64,000 nt of DNA from Comamonas sp. GB3 AK4-5. GTDB taxonomy: Bacteria > Pseudomonadota > Gammaproteobacteria > Burkholderiales > Burkholderiaceae_C. This document shows, in pieces, positions 50,318 to 61,342 of the stretch. The stretch covers positions 2,666,001-2,730,000 of the forward strand of contig NZ_CP166730.1 in the NCBI RefSeq assembly GCF_041320665.1. Reading direction: 5' to 3'. The number at the start of each line of letters is the position of its first letter. The stretch's first letter is position 1. The notes under the pieces were generated by a model. That model was not told where the DNA came from. It ran no database searches and saw only the letters and a program-made list of their open reading frames with translations. The position numbers and the translations under genes were made by a program.

Positions 50318-51367
50318 ATGATCAGCGCCCACATGTCTTCCCCCCACTCCCGCCCCGCCCCCCAAGCCACTGGTCTGCGTGCCCTGTGGCGCCAGCGCGG
50401 CCTGGGCGCCTGGCTGCTGTGGCCGCTGTCCCAGCTCTATGGCGTGCTGCAGGGCTGGAATGCGCGGCGCATGCGGCGCGGCCAGCAAAGTGCGGGCATT
50501 CCCGTCATCGTCGTGGGCAATGTGATTGCCGGCGGCGCGGGCAAGACCCCCGTGACCCAGGCCGTGGCCGCCCACCTGAAAGCCCAGGGCTGGCAGCCGG
50601 GCATTGTTTCGCGCGGCTATGGTCGCCAGACCACGGACTGCCGCGAGGCCTTGCCAGACAGCCCCGCCCACGAGGTGGGCGACGAGCCCGCCCTGCTGGC
50701 GCGCAGCACCGGTGTGCCGGTGTTTGTGGCCGCCCGGCGCATGGAAGCCGTGCGTGCCCTGCGCCAGCGCTACCCCGATGTGGACATCATCGTCAGCGAC
50801 GACGGCCTGCAACACCTGGCCCTGGCCCGTGATGTGGAGCTGTGCGTGTTCAACGACGAGGGCGTGGGCAACGGCTTTTTGCTGCCCGCCGGCCCGCTGC
50901 GTGAGCCCTGGCCGCGCCCGGTGACAGCCACGCTGTATGCAGGCCAGCCGCCCCACCCCCTGGGCAGCGCCCCGGCTTTTGCCCTCCAGCGCCAGCTGGC
51001 CCCCGTGGCCCACAATGGCCTGGGCGAAGCCTGCCCGCTGACCGCCCTTGCCCACCAGCCGGCGGAGGCCGTGGCCGCTGTGGCCAGGCCCGAGGCGTTT
51101 TTTGCCATGTTGAACGCCTGCGGCATTACCACCGCCGCCACCCAGGCCTTGCCGGATCACTATGATTTCGAGAGCTTCTCACGCAAACTGGGAAAGCTCC
51201 AGCCGCTGATTTGCACCGAAAAAGACGCCATCAAACTCTGGCGCAACCACCCCGAGGCCTGGGCCGTGCCGCTGCAGCTTTCGCTGCCCCAGGCCTTCTG
51301 GGATTTGCTGGATACCGAATTGCGCCGCTTTCGCGCCCGCGCTGCCCATCCGGGCCAGCCAGGCTGA
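50318..51367 (+). CDS. lpxK: Tetraacyldisaccharide 4'-kinase (lipid A)
   Basis: 349 residues. Inner-membrane-associated kinase that phosphorylates the 4' position of the lipid A precursor. Walker A VGNVIAGGAGKTP is preceded by a hydrophobic stretch. GIVSRGYGR, EVGDEPALLA, VSDDGLQHLALARDVE and ICTEKDAIKL are the LpxK signatures. An in-frame ATG at 50333 is an alternative start. Next to kdsB, as is usual for LPS-core genes. Confidence 0.95.
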   Translation: MISAHMSSPHSRPAPQATGLRALWRQRGLGAWLLWPLSQLYGVLQGWNARRMRRGQQSAGIPVIVVGNVIAGGAGKTPVTQAVAAHLKAQGWQPGIVSRGYGRQTTDCREALPDSPAHEVGDEPALLARSTGVPVFVAARRMEAVRALRQRYPDVDIIVSDDGLQHLALARDVELCVFNDEGVGNGFLLPAGPLREPWPRPVTATLYAGQPPHPLGSAPAFALQRQLAPVAHNGLGEACPLTALAHQPAEAVAAVARPEAFFAMLNACGITTAATQALPDHYDFESFSRKLGKLQPLICTEKDAIKLWRNHPEAWAVPLQLSLPQAFWDLLDTELRRFRARAAHPGQPG

Positions 51368-51434
51368 CTATCATTGACCCCCATTGATTGCGCCAGCCCC
51401 AGGCTGCCGCCCCTCACTTTTGCAGGAACACCCC

Positions 51435-51617
51435 ATGGATCCCAAACTGCTTGAACTGCTGGTCTGCCCCGTCACCAAGGGCCCGCTGCGCTATGACGCC
51501 GAACGCAAGGAACTGGTCTCGCGCAGCGCCCGCCTGGCCTACCCCGTGCGCGACGGCATCCCCGTGCTGCTGGAAAACGAAGCCCGCACCCTGAGCGACG
51601 AAGAACTGGAAGCCTGA
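51435..51617 (+). CDS. Trm112-like zinc-ribbon protein
   Basis: 60 residues from ATG 51435 ([18 protein letters not shown]). This is the usual small protein between lpxK and kds[11 protein letters not shown] and [17 protein letters not shown] are standard. Only one Cys is left of the usual zinc set, so metal binding is doubtful. In eukaryotes the family activates methyltransferases; bacterial role unclear. Confidence 0.9.
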   Translation: MDPKLLELLVCPVTKGPLRYDAERKELVSRSARLAYPVRDGIPVLLENEARTLSDEELEA

Positions 51618-51641
51618 ATCCCCCTGGAAAGCCTTGCCGCC

Positions 51642-52427
51642 ATGTCTGCTGCCGTTCCCTTTACCGTACTGATCCCCGCGCGCCTGGCTTCCAGCCGCCT
51701 GCCCAATAAGCCGCTGGCCGATATTGCCGGCCTGCCCATGGTGGTGCGTGTGGCCCGCCAGGCCGCATTGAGTGCTGCCAGCCGCGTGGTGGTGGCCGCC
51801 GACAGCGCCGCCATTGCCCAGGCCTGCGCCCAACATGGTGTGCAGGCCGTGCTCACCCGCGAAGACCATCCCAGCGGCAGCGATCGCCTGGCCGAAGCCT
51901 GCGAACAGCTGGGACTGCAGGGCGACGACATCGTGGTCAACGTACAAGGCGATGAGCCCCTCATCGATCCGGCATTGATCGACGCCGTGGCCCAGCTGCT
52001 GCAGGCCCGCCCCCAGGCCAGCATGTCCACCTCTGCCCATCCCATTGCCAGCCTGGCCGACTACCAGAACCCCAATGTGGTGAAAGTGGTGTGCAACGCC
52101 CTGGGCCTGGCGCATTACTTCAGCCGCGCCCCCATTCCCCACCACCGCGACCACAACGGCAGCGCCTGGTGGGACGCCGCTCCAGCGGCGCAGACCGGCT
52201 TTGGGCCGCTGCGCCACATCGGAATTTACGCATACCGCGCGGGGTTTCTGCGCCAGTTTCCGCAGCTCACGCCCGCCCCCACGGAGCAGGTCGAAGCCCT
52301 GGAGCAGCTGCGCGCCCTGTGGCATGGCCACCAGATTGCCGTGCATGTGACACAGAACGCGCCCGGCGCCGGCGTGGACACGCCCGAAGATCTGGAGCGC
52401 GTGCGTGCGCTGCTGGCCCGTCACTGA
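51642..52427 (+). CDS. kdsB: 3-deoxy-manno-octulosonate cytidylyltransferase (CMP-KDO synthetase)
   Basis: 261 residues. Activates KDO with CTP for LPS core synthesis. [22 protein letters not shown], the nucleotide-binding [16 protein letters not shown], the [12 protein letters not shown] motif and [15 protein letters not shown] are all present. 24 bp after the Trm112-like gene. Confidence 0.96.
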   Translation: MSAAVPFTVLIPARLASSRLPNKPLADIAGLPMVVRVARQAALSAASRVVVAADSAAIAQACAQHGVQAVLTREDHPSGSDRLAEACEQLGLQGDDIVVNVQGDEPLIDPALIDAVAQLLQARPQASMSTSAHPIASLADYQNPNVVKVVCNALGLAHYFSRAPIPHHRDHNGSAWWDAAPAAQTGFGPLRHIGIYAYRAGFLRQFPQLTPAPTEQVEALEQLRALWHGHQIAVHVTQNAPGAGVDTPEDLERVRALLARH

Positions 52428-53465
<1,038 letters not shown>

Positions 53466-53484
53466 TCGCAGCTGCTGCACAGCA

Positions 53485-53512
53485 AAAGGCCGGTGGTGAC
53501 ACCGGCCTTTTT
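53485..53512 (+). terminator. Rho-independent terminator after adk
   Basis: AAAGGCCGGTG and CACCGGCCTTT pair perfectly around GTGA, followed by T residues. Confidence 0.9.
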
Positions 53513-53644
53513 TATGGACAAATCCAAGGAAAACGCAGCACCTGACTGCACAGGCAGCTCACTTTTTAGCTCTGCCTAGCGGCCCGACGCCTTCCCCTTT
53601 TGGGGAAAGGTTGAGATGGAGGCGCCCCAGCCTCCGCCGCCACA

Positions 53645-54637
53645 CTATCTATCCGTTCGGGGCCAACCCATCAGCTCCAGCATCAGGCTGATGCGCGCCT
53701 TCACCGCAGGCAGTGCGCTCACGCGGCTGTCATCGGCACCCTGGGCCTGGACGATGCGGCCCTGGGCGCAGCGCGTGGTGCAGCGCACAGCCAGGCCATG
53801 CGCCTGGGCATGGTCCAGCGCGGCATCCAGGGCTTTGTGGGTGGTGCCGTTGCCGGTGCCCGCCACCACCAGCCCGCGCACGCCGGCCGCGCACAAGGCC
53901 TGCACCTGGGCCAGGGCCGCGGCGGCGCTGCTGCCCGCATGGCTGAGCAGCACCTCCACCTGCGGCCAAGACTCGGCCTCCGGCAAGGCCGTAGCCGGGG
54001 GCTGCGGTGCGGACTGGACCTGGACCGCCGCCATGCTGGCTGCCGCCCAGCGCACCCGCCCCTCTTCCACCCAGCCCAGCGGGCCGGCTTCGCCGCCGTC
54101 GAATGCATCCACCCGGTAGGGGTGGACCTTGCACACCTGGCGGGCGCTGAACACCCGCCCCGCAGCCACGACCAACACGCCCCGCCCCTGTGCAGCCGCA
54201 TCGGTCGCACAGGCCACGGCATCGCGCAGATTGCCCGGGCCGTCGGCGGAAATGGCAGTGGCCGGGCGCATGGCGCAGGTCAGCACCACGGGCTTGGCAG
54301 GCGCCAGCACGCATTGCAAAAACCAGGCCGTTTCTTCCAGCGTGTCCGTGCCGTGGGTGATGACGATGGCCGCCACATCATCGCGCGCCAGCAGCTGGGC
54401 ACAGCGCCGGGCCAGCAGCAGCCAGGTGGCGTGATCCATATCCTTGCTGTCCAGCTGGGCCAGTTGCTCGGCCTGCAGCGCGGCACCCGCCAGCTGCTGC
54501 AAATCGGGCACGGCCTGCAGCAGCTCGGCCACGCCCAACTGGGCGGGGCGATAGCCCACGCCGGTACCGGCATGCTCGGCCAAGCCCGCAATCGTGCCCC
54601 CCGTCCCCAGGATGACGATGTTTTTGCCACATTCCAC
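53645..54637 (-). CDS. L-asparaginase (type II-like, cytosolic)
   Basis: 330 residues. Converts asparagine to aspartate and ammonia. Nucleophile Thr in [12 protein letters not shown], second triad in [17 protein letters not shown], and [18 protein letters not shown] follow the family closely. No signal peptide, so probably cytoplasmic. Its start is 83 bp from lexA, divergent, with the LexA box in between. Confidence 0.92.
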   Translation of the reverse strand: MECGKNIVILGTGGTIAGLAEHAGTGVGYRPAQLGVAELLQAVPDLQQLAGAALQAEQLAQLDSKDMDHATWLLLARRCAQLLARDDVAAIVITHGTDTLEETAWFLQCVLAPAKPVVLTCAMRPATAISADGPGNLRDAVACATDAAAQGRGVLVVAAGRVFSARQVCKVHPYRVDAFDGGEAGPLGWVEEGRVRWAAASMAAVQVQSAPQPPATALPEAESWPQVEVLLSHAGSSAAAALAQVQALCAAGVRGLVVAGTGNGTTHKALDAALDHAQAHGLAVRCTTRCAQGRIVQAQGADDSRVSALPAVKARISLMLELMGWPRTDR

Positions 54638-54671
54638 TTGCAGTCCTTTCCAAACTGGTCAAAAATACAGG

Positions 54672-54691
54672 TACTGGATGAACACACAGTA
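54672..54691. promoter_or_regulatory. LexA (SOS) box
   Basis: TACTGGATGAACACACAGTA has the CTG-N10-CAG core (54674-54689) of the proteobacterial SOS box. It lies 29 bp before the lexA start, as expected for autoregulation, and 35 bp upstream of the divergent asparaginase start. Confidence 0.88.
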
Positions 54692-54719
54692 TTCATCTTT
54701 GATCGATCAAGGAATGCCC

Positions 54720-55388
54720 ATGGACCACCCCAAGCTCACCCCCCGGCAACAGCAGATTCTGGACCTGATCCAGTCTGCCATTGCCCGCACCGGCGCCCCG
54801 CCCACCCGGGCCGAGATCGCCAACACCCTGGGTTTCAAATCCGCCAATGCTTCGGAAGAGCACCTCAAGGCCCTGGCCCGCAAGGGCGTGATCGAGCTGG
54901 TCAGCGGTACCTCGCGCGGCATTCGCCTGTGCGCCGAGACGGTGCGCAGCATCAATGCCGCACGCGGCAACAGCTTTGCCCTGCCGCTGTCCGCCATGCA
55001 GCCGCTGCAGCTGCCCCTGGTGGGCCGGGTGGCGGCGGGCTCGCCCATTCTGGCGCAAGAACATATCGACCAAACCTATGCCGTCGAGGCCAGCATGTTT
55101 GCCCACAAGCCCGACTACCTGCTCAAGGTGCGCGGCATGTCCATGCGCGACGCCGGCATCCTGGACGGCGACCTGCTGGCCGTGCAGTCCACCCACGAGG
55201 CCCGCAACGGCCAGATCGTGGTGGCCCGCCTGGGCGATGACGTCACCGTCAAACGCCTGCGCCGCGCGGGCCAGCGCATCGAGCTGCTGCCCGAAAACCC
55301 CGACTACCCCATCATCCATGTGCATCCGGAAGAGCCTTTTGCCATTGAAGGCCTGGCCGTGGGCCTGATCCGCAACACGCTGATGTAA
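54720..55388 (+). CDS. lexA: SOS repressor LexA
   Basis: 222 residues. N-terminal winged helix ([36 protein letters not shown]), cleavage site Ala-Gly in VAAGSPILA, catalytic Ser in [13 protein letters not shown] and Lys in [11 protein letters not shown] 54720 is used; ATG 54714 would add two residues. A perfect-core SOS box is upstream. Confidence 0.96.
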   Translation: MDHPKLTPRQQQILDLIQSAIARTGAPPTRAEIANTLGFKSANASEEHLKALARKGVIELVSGTSRGIRLCAETVRSINAARGNSFALPLSAMQPLQLPLVGRVAAGSPILAQEHIDQTYAVEASMFAHKPDYLLKVRGMSMRDAGILDGDLLAVQSTHEARNGQIVVARLGDDVTVKRLRRAGQRIELLPENPDYPIIHVHPEEPFAIEGLAVGLIRNTLM

Positions 55389-55585
55389 CGCGCCCAGCGC
55401 CACAGGCCGCCGGCTCAGCCCGAGCCCCGGCAGCCTCCCCACCAGCGCTACGGCGCTGCCTGCCACCGCACCGGCACCTGCCTCGCGCATGCCCCGGTCG
55501 GGCTTTGCTCACCTTTTTTCCGCTCCGCATCAGGTTTTCATGGCCTGAGGGAGTTTCTACGCCCGCGACAGAAAGCGAGTCCTCC

Positions 55586-55948
55586 ATGCGCCTGTTCACC
55601 ACATCCCGCACCCTTGCCGGCTTTGCCACCTCGGCACCACGGTCGGCAGCGCTGTCGACAGCCTCTTCCCTGCGCCAGCCACGGGCTCGCCGCACTACAG
55701 CGCGGCACGGCGCCTCCCGCGCAGGCACAGCGCCAAGCGCCGGCAGACTTGCCAGCCATGCAAGCACCCCGACCGCCCCGCTTGCTGGCGCACAACTGCC
55801 TGCCATGGCCGCCAACGACAGCAGCTATGACGCCGTGACCCTGGACGACAAGGTGCGCATTCTGCGCAGCGACGCCAACGACCACGCCCGCATGGTGCTC
55901 AGCGGCCGCATGGCCGATGTGTGTGCAGCGCTGGAAAAGATGTCATAA
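55586..55948 (+). CDS. Small hypothetical protein
   Basis: 120 residues from ATG 55586. The N-terminal 75 residues are low-complexity, rich in Ala, Arg, Ser and Thr. The last 47 (from an in-frame ATG at 55805: MAANDSSYDAVTLDDKVRIL) look more protein-like, and the shorter start may be the true one. No family recognised. A structured repeat begins right after its TAA. Confidence 0.45.
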   Translation: MRLFTTSRTLAGFATSAPRSAALSTASSLRQPRARRTTARHGASRAGTAPSAGRLASHASTPTAPLAGAQLPAMAANDSSYDAVTLDDKVRILRSDANDHARMVLSGRMADVCAALEKMS

Positions 55949-56050
55949 CTCCCTGGGTCGCCTACGACGCCATCCCCCAAGGGGGACGACACCGGCACGG
56001 CGGGGCGGCCCTTGCGCGGCGTCTCCGAGCTCGGTTGCGCCAGCTTTATG
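55949..56050 (+). repeat. Structured intergenic repeat, copy C (diverged)
   Basis: CTCCCTGGGTCGCC, then a CCCCC-AA-GGGGG tip, CGGGGCGGCCCTTGCGCGGCG and GCGCCAGCTTT correspond to the parts of copies B and D. The element follows the TAA at 55946-55948 directly. Confidence 0.65.
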
Positions 56051-56197
56051 CGTATTGGATCAAACAAAGCTTGAGATGATCTTTGCAGCCCCACCGAGAG
56101 CGTGAACACGCTCTGAGACATCATGGGCACCGCTCTTGCCACCCGGTTGCTGATCTGTATGGCCTATATGCCTGGCACGCAGGCGCACAATGGCGGC

Positions 56198-56860
56198 ATG
56201 AGCCAGATTTCCACCCACATTGCCGACCTGCGCAAAAGCTACGAGCGCGCAGAACTCCATGAAGCGGCCTCCCAGGCCGATCCGCTGGCGCAGTTCGACC
56301 AGTGGATGCAGGAAGCCGTGAATGCCCAAGTGCTGGAGCCCAATGCCATGACCGTGGCCACCGTGGGTGGCGATCTGCGCCCCAGCACCCGCATTGTGCT
56401 CATCAAGGGTTATGACGCACGCGGCATCGTCTGGTACACCAATTACGACAGCCGCAAGGGCTCGGAGCTGGCGGGCAACCCGTTTGCGGCGCTGCAGTTT
56501 CACTGGGTGGAGCTGGAGCGCGTGGTGCGCATCGAGGGCCGGGTGGAGCGTGTGAGCGACGAGGAAAGCGACAGCTACTACCGCAGCCGGCCACTGGATT
56601 CGCGCATAGGCGCCTGGGCCAGCCCGCAAAGCCAGGTGATTTCCGGACGCGGCGTGCTGGTGGCCAATGCCGCCAAATATGGAGCCCAGTTTCTGCTGAA
56701 CCCGCCACGCCCGCCGCACTGGGGGGGGTTTCGCCTGGTGCCCGACCGCTGGGAATTCTGGCAGGGCCGCAAAAGCCGTTTGCATGACCGCCTGCGCTAC
56801 CGCGCCGAAGCAGGCACCGATGACAACGTGCGGTGGCTGCGCGAACGTCTGGCACCCTGA
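56198..56860 (+). CDS. pdxH: Pyridoxamine 5'-phosphate oxidase
   Basis: 220 residues from ATG 56198 ([16 protein letters not shown]). FMN-dependent enzyme that makes PLP from pyridoxine or pyridoxamine phosphate. [60 protein letters not shown] and the C-terminal RLHDRLRYR region are family signatures. Confidence 0.95.
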   Translation: MSQISTHIADLRKSYERAELHEAASQADPLAQFDQWMQEAVNAQVLEPNAMTVATVGGDLRPSTRIVLIKGYDARGIVWYTNYDSRKGSELAGNPFAALQFHWVELERVVRIEGRVERVSDEESDSYYRSRPLDSRIGAWASPQSQVISGRGVLVANAAKYGAQFLLNPPRPPHWGGFRLVPDRWEFWQGRKSRLHDRLRYRAEAGTDDNVRWLRERLAP

Positions 56861-57190
56861 CCCCTGCCCCCTCCTGACCCCGGCCACTGGCGCATCGCGG
56901 ATTCGATGTGCGTCAAGGTCGGCCACCGCACCATAGCCGATGATGGGGCATCGCATACGGCGTGATACGGCATAAATGGGCTTCGCAGCACAGCAAGAAA
57001 ACCAGCGATTGCGTCACCAAGGTGTCAGCAAAACATGTGCAAGCCGTCATATTTCCGGCCTGAGCATGCCTGTGCCGCGCAAGTGATTGGGAGATGCCTT
57101 GCTCCCGCATAGAATCAGCCGCAATTTGCGGCGCTGCAGCAGCGGCTACAGCCCCACCGGATTTTCACTATTCATAAGCGAGACACCCCG
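56861..57190. other. Intergenic region upstream of ETF-QO
   Basis: 330 bases without a coding frame. Probably holds the ETF-QO promoter; no clear motif recognised. Confidence 0.5.
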
Positions 57191-58897
57191 ATGACAAACG
57201 AAGAAATCTTGGCCCAGTACGGTCCGCGCGAAGCCATGGAGTACGACGTGGTGGTGGTCGGCGGCGGCCCTGGTGGCCTGGCCACCGCCATCCGCCTCAA
57301 GCAACTGGCCGCCGAAAAAGGCCAGGACATCTCCGTGGTGGTGCTGGAAAAAGGCTCCGAGCCCGGCGCGCACACGCTGTCGGGCGCCATCATGGACCCC
57401 AAGGCGCTGACCGAGCTGATCCCTGACTGGAAGGAAAAGGGCGCGCCCTTGAACCAGCCCGTCACGGCCGATGCCATGGTGTTCCTGAGCGAAAAAGGCT
57501 CGCTGCGCACCCCCAACTTCCTGCTGCCCAAGTGCTTTCACAACGAGGGCAACTACGTGGTGCGCCTGGGCTTTGTCAGCAAGTGGCTGGCCGACCAGGC
57601 CGAGGCCCTGGGCGTGGAAATCTTCCCCGGCTTCACCGCCGCCGAAGTGCTGTTCAACGACGACGGCTCCATCAAGGGCGTGGCCACCGGCAATATGGGC
57701 GTGGGCAAGGATGGCCAGCCCACCGGTGACTTCCAGCTCGGCATGGAGCTGCACGGCAAGTACACGGTGTTTGCCGAAGGCGCACGCGGCCATCTGGGCA
57801 AGCAGCTGATTGCCAGGTTCCAGCTGGATGCGGACAAGGATCCGCAAACCTACGGCCTCGGCATCAAGGAACTGTGGGAAATCGATCCCGCACGCCACCA
57901 GCCCGGCGCCGTGCTGCACACCGGCGGCTGGCCCATGGACGCCAAGACCTATGGCGGCGGCTTCCTCTACCACCTGGAAGACAACCTGGTCACCCTGGGC
58001 TACGTGGTGGGTCTGGACTATTCCAACCCCTACCTCTCTCCGTTCGAGGAGATGCAGCGCTGGAAGACCCACCCCAATATCCGCTACTACCTGGAAGGCG
58101 ACGAGGCCAAGGGCATCAAGCCGGCCAAGCGCATCTCCTATGGCGCACGCGCCATCACGGCCGGCGGCATTCTGAGCCTGCCCAAGTTCGTCTTCCCCGG
58201 CGGCGCGCTGGTGGGCTGCGATGCGGGCTTCCTCAACGTCAGCCGCATCAAGGGCAGCCACGCCGCCATCAAGACCGGCATGCTGGCCGCCGACGCCATC
58301 TATGACGCCGTCACCGCTGGCCGCCAGGGCGATGTACTCGCCGCCTACGAAACCGCTTTTGAAAACAGCTGGCTGTACGACGAGCTGTGGAAGGCTCGCA
58401 ACTTCAAGACCTGGTTCAAGAAGGGCCTGTCCACCGCCACCATCATGAATGGTCTGGAACAGTTTGTGCTCAAGGGCAACATTCCGTGGACGCTGCACCG
58501 CGACAAACCCGACCATGTGTACCTGAAGCCTGCGGCCGAATGCCAGCCCATTGCCTACCCCAAGCCCGATGGCAAGCTGACCTTTGACCGCCTCTCCAGC
58601 GTCTTCATCAGCAACACCAACCACGGCGAAGACCAGCCCGCCCACCTGACGCTCAAAGACGCATCCGTGCCCGTGAACGTCAACCTAGCCAAGTACGCAG
58701 GCCCCGAGGCCCGCTACTGCCCCGCTGGCGTCTACGAATTCGTGGCCGACGAAGACAAGGGCGGCGATGCCAAACGCTTACAGATCAATGCCCAGAACTG
58801 CGTACATTGCAAGACCTGCGACATCAAGGACCCGACACAAAACATCGTCTGGGTGACGCCGGAAGGCGGCGGCGGCCCGAACTACTCGGGCATGTAA
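57191..58897 (+). CDS. Electron-transfer flavoprotein:ubiquinone oxidoreductase
   Basis: 568 residues. Carries electrons from ETF (fatty and amino acid oxidation) to ubiquinone at the inner membrane. N-terminal FAD motif VVVVGGGPGGLATAI, EKGSEPGAHTLSGAI, then a C-terminal 4Fe-4S domain with CPAGVYEF, CVHCKTCDIKDP and the ending WVTPEGGGGPNYSGM. The length is normal. Ends in a terminator. Confidence 0.97.
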   Translation: MTNEEILAQYGPREAMEYDVVVVGGGPGGLATAIRLKQLAAEKGQDISVVVLEKGSEPGAHTLSGAIMDPKALTELIPDWKEKGAPLNQPVTADAMVFLSEKGSLRTPNFLLPKCFHNEGNYVVRLGFVSKWLADQAEALGVEIFPGFTAAEVLFNDDGSIKGVATGNMGVGKDGQPTGDFQLGMELHGKYTVFAEGARGHLGKQLIARFQLDADKDPQTYGLGIKELWEIDPARHQPGAVLHTGGWPMDAKTYGGGFLYHLEDNLVTLGYVVGLDYSNPYLSPFEEMQRWKTHPNIRYYLEGDEAKGIKPAKRISYGARAITAGGILSLPKFVFPGGALVGCDAGFLNVSRIKGSHAAIKTGMLAADAIYDAVTAGRQGDVLAAYETAFENSWLYDELWKARNFKTWFKKGLSTATIMNGLEQFVLKGNIPWTLHRDKPDHVYLKPAAECQPIAYPKPDGKLTFDRLSSVFISNTNHGEDQPAHLTLKDASVPVNVNLAKYAGPEARYCPAGVYEFVADEDKGGDAKRLQINAQNCVHCKTCDIKDPTQNIVWVTPEGGGGPNYSGM

Positions 58898-58929
58898 AAA
58901 CCCATAGCGATAGCACTTTGTGCACACCA

Positions 58930-58953
58930 GGCCTGCTTTGCAGGCCTTTTTTT
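58930..58953 (+). terminator. Rho-independent terminator after ETF-QO
   Basis: GGCCTGC-TTT-GCAGGCC followed by seven T. Confidence 0.88.
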
Positions 58954-58970
58954 ATAGAAAAGATAAGCAC

Positions 58971-59082
58971 CCCCTGAGCCGCTTCGCGTCTTCCCCCTCT
59001 CTATCGCTGCGCGATGGAGGGGAACGGCACCAGCACTTCGGGGCGGCCCTTGTGCGGTGCCCTGGCGTGGAGTGCGCCAGTT
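58971..59082 (+). repeat. Structured intergenic repeat, copy D
   Basis: Near-identical to copy B except the tip of the second hairpin: ATCGC-TGC-GCGAT here, CGCGC-AAG-CGCG there. Both pair. Then GGCACC/GGTGCC and CTGGCG/CGCCAG as in B. Confidence 0.8.
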
Positions 59083-59160
59083 TCATACGCCCGAGGGCTT
59101 GCACCAAATATTTGCAAGACCACAGAAATCCCCGTGGGCACGGCATGCACATGCCCCGAG

Positions 59161-59225
59161 GTCGGCACCAGCGCTGCGGGGCGGCCCTTGCGCGGTGCCC
59201 TGACATGGGTCGTGCCGGTTTTGAG
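59161..59225 (+). repeat. Structured intergenic repeat, partial copy E
   Basis: Only the second half of the element (GGCACCAGCGCTGCGGGGCGG to GGTGCC, then CTGACATGGGTCGTGCC). Lies 52 bases before the methyltransferase start, so it may be in that gene's 5' leader. Confidence 0.6.
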
Positions 59226-59276
59226 CGATGTGGGCGATGTGTAGTACAGCCCCAATGCCAATCACGAGGAGACAAC

Positions 59277-59930
59277 ATGCAGGACTACTACGCCGCCCGC
59301 GCGGGCGAATACGACCAGATCTACCAAAAGCCCGAGCGCCAGGCCGATCTGCGCCAGATGGAAGCCTGGCTGCCTACGGTGCTGGCCGGGCGCTCGGTGC
59401 TGGAAATCGCCTGCGGCACCGGCTACTGGACGCAGTTCTATGCCGCCAGCGCCACACAGGTGCTCGGCATAGACAGCGCACGCGAGACGCTGGAGATTGC
59501 CCGCACGCGTCTGCCAGCCGAACGCTTCCCCCAGGTACGGCTGCAAACCGGTGACGCCTACCAGCCGCCCGCACAGGATGCCAGCGGTCTGCCTTTCGAG
59601 GCGGCCTTCGCCGGCTTCTGGTGGTCGCATATTCCGCTGCAGCGCATTCCCGCTTTTTTGCAGGCGCTGCACGCCGTGCTGCAGCCCGGCGCACGCCTGG
59701 TCTTCATGGACAATTTGTACGTGCCCGGCAGCAGCACGCCGATTGCCGAGCACGATGCCGATGGCAATAGCTACCAGCTGCGCACCCTGGCCGATGGATC
59801 GACCCACAAGGTGTTGAAGAACTTCCCCAGCCGCGAGCAATTGCTCTCCGCCATGGCCCCCTGGACCCAGCGCTGCCAGCACCATGTCTGGACGCATTTC
59901 TGGGCGCTGGAGTGCGAGCTGTATCCGTAA
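59277..59930 (+). CDS. Class I SAM-dependent methyltransferase
   Basis: 217 residues from ATG 59277, with GAGGAGA 4 bases ahead. SAM-binding motif LEIACGTGYWTQ (motif I), GIDSARETLEIA (motif II) and FAGFWWSHIPL (motif IV). The substrate is not evident. The upstream open frame does not look coding because it crosses two repeats. Confidence 0.85.
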   Translation: MQDYYAARAGEYDQIYQKPERQADLRQMEAWLPTVLAGRSVLEIACGTGYWTQFYAASATQVLGIDSARETLEIARTRLPAERFPQVRLQTGDAYQPPAQDASGLPFEAAFAGFWWSHIPLQRIPAFLQALHAVLQPGARLVFMDNLYVPGSSTPIAEHDADGNSYQLRTLADGSTHKVLKNFPSREQLLSAMAPWTQRCQHHVWTHFWALECELYP

Positions 59931-60250
59931 AGCCCCAGGCCGCTGCACGCCCTCGGCATCACGGCCGAAACACCCTCAAAAAACCATAGCTTTATACGCA
60001 ATATGCACCTGCGTTTGCCGGCGTTTTTACTGTGTTTTCACGGCGAAGGGCGAAACCTAGGTGCAAACCCGGGGAAACGCTTGCAGGAATCTTGCAAGCT
60101 GTCAGAAAAGCGTCACAACCCCGTGTTTCGCCGCAGTCCGCAGCCCATGTCCGTGCTTTAGACTTGCCCGCCGAGGAGCTGTCACTGCCCCGCGCTGCCT
60201 TCTCCCCGACGAGCAGGTAGACCAACCAACAACAAGCTGGAGATTCATTC
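59931..60250. other. Promoter/leader region of the TrpXYZ-like ABC operon
   Basis: 320 bases with no gene. No riboswitch fold or T-run recognised. Confidence 0.45.
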
Positions 60251-61216
60251 ATGAAGCAACTGTCCTGGGCACCCTTGGGTGCAATGGCACTGGCCATCGC
60301 CGCTATCGCCCCCGCCTATGCGGCCGAAAAGTCCGTGGCCGTGACTGCCATCGTCGAACACCCGGCCCTGGACGCTGTCCGTGACGGCGTGCAGGACGCG
60401 CTGAAGAAGGCTGGCTATGAGTCCGGCAAGAATCTGAAGTGGCAATACCAAAGCGCTCAGGGCAACACCGGCACCGCCGCCCAGATTGCCCGCAAGTTTG
60501 TGGGTGACAAGCCCGACGCCATCGTGGCCATTGCCACCCCCTCGGCCCAGGCCCTGGTGGCCGCCACCAAGAATGTGCCCGTGGTGTTCTCCGCCGTGAC
60601 CGACCCCGTGGCGGCCAAGCTGGTGCCCAGCTGGGAGCCCTCCAAGACCAATGTGACCGGCGTGTCCGACCTGCTGGCTCTGGACAAGCAGATGGACCTG
60701 GTCAAGCAGGTCGTGCCTGGCGCCAAGCGCATCGGCATGGTCTACAACCCCGGTGAAGCCAACTCGGTGGTGGTGGTCAAGGAACTGCAAAAGCTGCTGC
60801 CCACCCTGGGCATGACGCTGGTGGAAGCCGCAGCCCCCCGCTCCGTGGACGTGGGCAGCGCCGCCCGCTCGCTGATCGGCAAGGTGGACGTGATCTATAC
60901 CAACACCGACAACAACGTGGTCTCGGCCTACGAGTCCCTGGTCAAGGTGGGCCAGGATGCCAAGATCCCGCTGGTGGCGTCGGACACCGACTCCGTCAAG
61001 CGCGGCGCCGTGGCCGCCTATGGCATCAACTACCGTGACCTGGGCGAGCAGACCGGCCGCATGGTGGTGCGCATCCTCAAGGGTGAAAAGCCCGGCGACA
61101 TCAAGCCCGAAGTCAGCACCAAGATGGAGCTGTTCGTGAACCCCGGCGCTGCCGAGAAGCAAGGCGTGAAGCTGAGCGACGCGCTGGTGAAGTCCGCTGC
61201 CCAGGTTGTGAAGTAA
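60251..61216 (+). CDS. ABC transporter substrate-binding protein (TrpX-like)
   Basis: 321 residues. Signal peptide MKQLSWAPLGAMALAIAAIAP cleaved near YAAEKSV. Periplasmic domain with TAIVEHPALDAVRDGVQDAL, IATPSAQALVAATKNVPVVF, VTDPVAAKLV and GINYRDLGEQTG, matching the ABC_sub_bind (TrpX-type) family. Permease and ATPase follow at 61343 and 62355. The predicted substrate in the family is an aromatic amino acid, but no proof is visible here. Confidence 0.88.
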   Translation: MKQLSWAPLGAMALAIAAIAPAYAAEKSVAVTAIVEHPALDAVRDGVQDALKKAGYESGKNLKWQYQSAQGNTGTAAQIARKFVGDKPDAIVAIATPSAQALVAATKNVPVVFSAVTDPVAAKLVPSWEPSKTNVTGVSDLLALDKQMDLVKQVVPGAKRIGMVYNPGEANSVVVVKELQKLLPTLGMTLVEAAAPRSVDVGSAARSLIGKVDVIYTNTDNNVVSAYESLVKVGQDAKIPLVASDTDSVKRGAVAAYGINYRDLGEQTGRMVVRILKGEKPGDIKPEVSTKMELFVNPGAAEKQGVKLSDALVKSAAQVVK

Positions 61217-61342
61217 TCCCCCCCCCTTTCCCGAACCGTGTGTTGTCTGCCCTGCGGGGCAGACCCAAGGCAGGCGCCAAGTAGATTTGGCCCTGCCTTT
61301 GTTCATTCCCCCATGTGTGGCGCCCGGCGCCTGCCCCCATCC

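Noticed and set aside
57146..58645. 499-residue minus-strand frame
   Set aside because: Antisense of ETF-QO, which is complete and recognised.
58920..59276. Longer N-terminus for the methyltransferase
   Set aside because: The in-frame upstream stretch runs through two intergenic repeats and lacks coding character. GAGGAGA supports ATG 59277.
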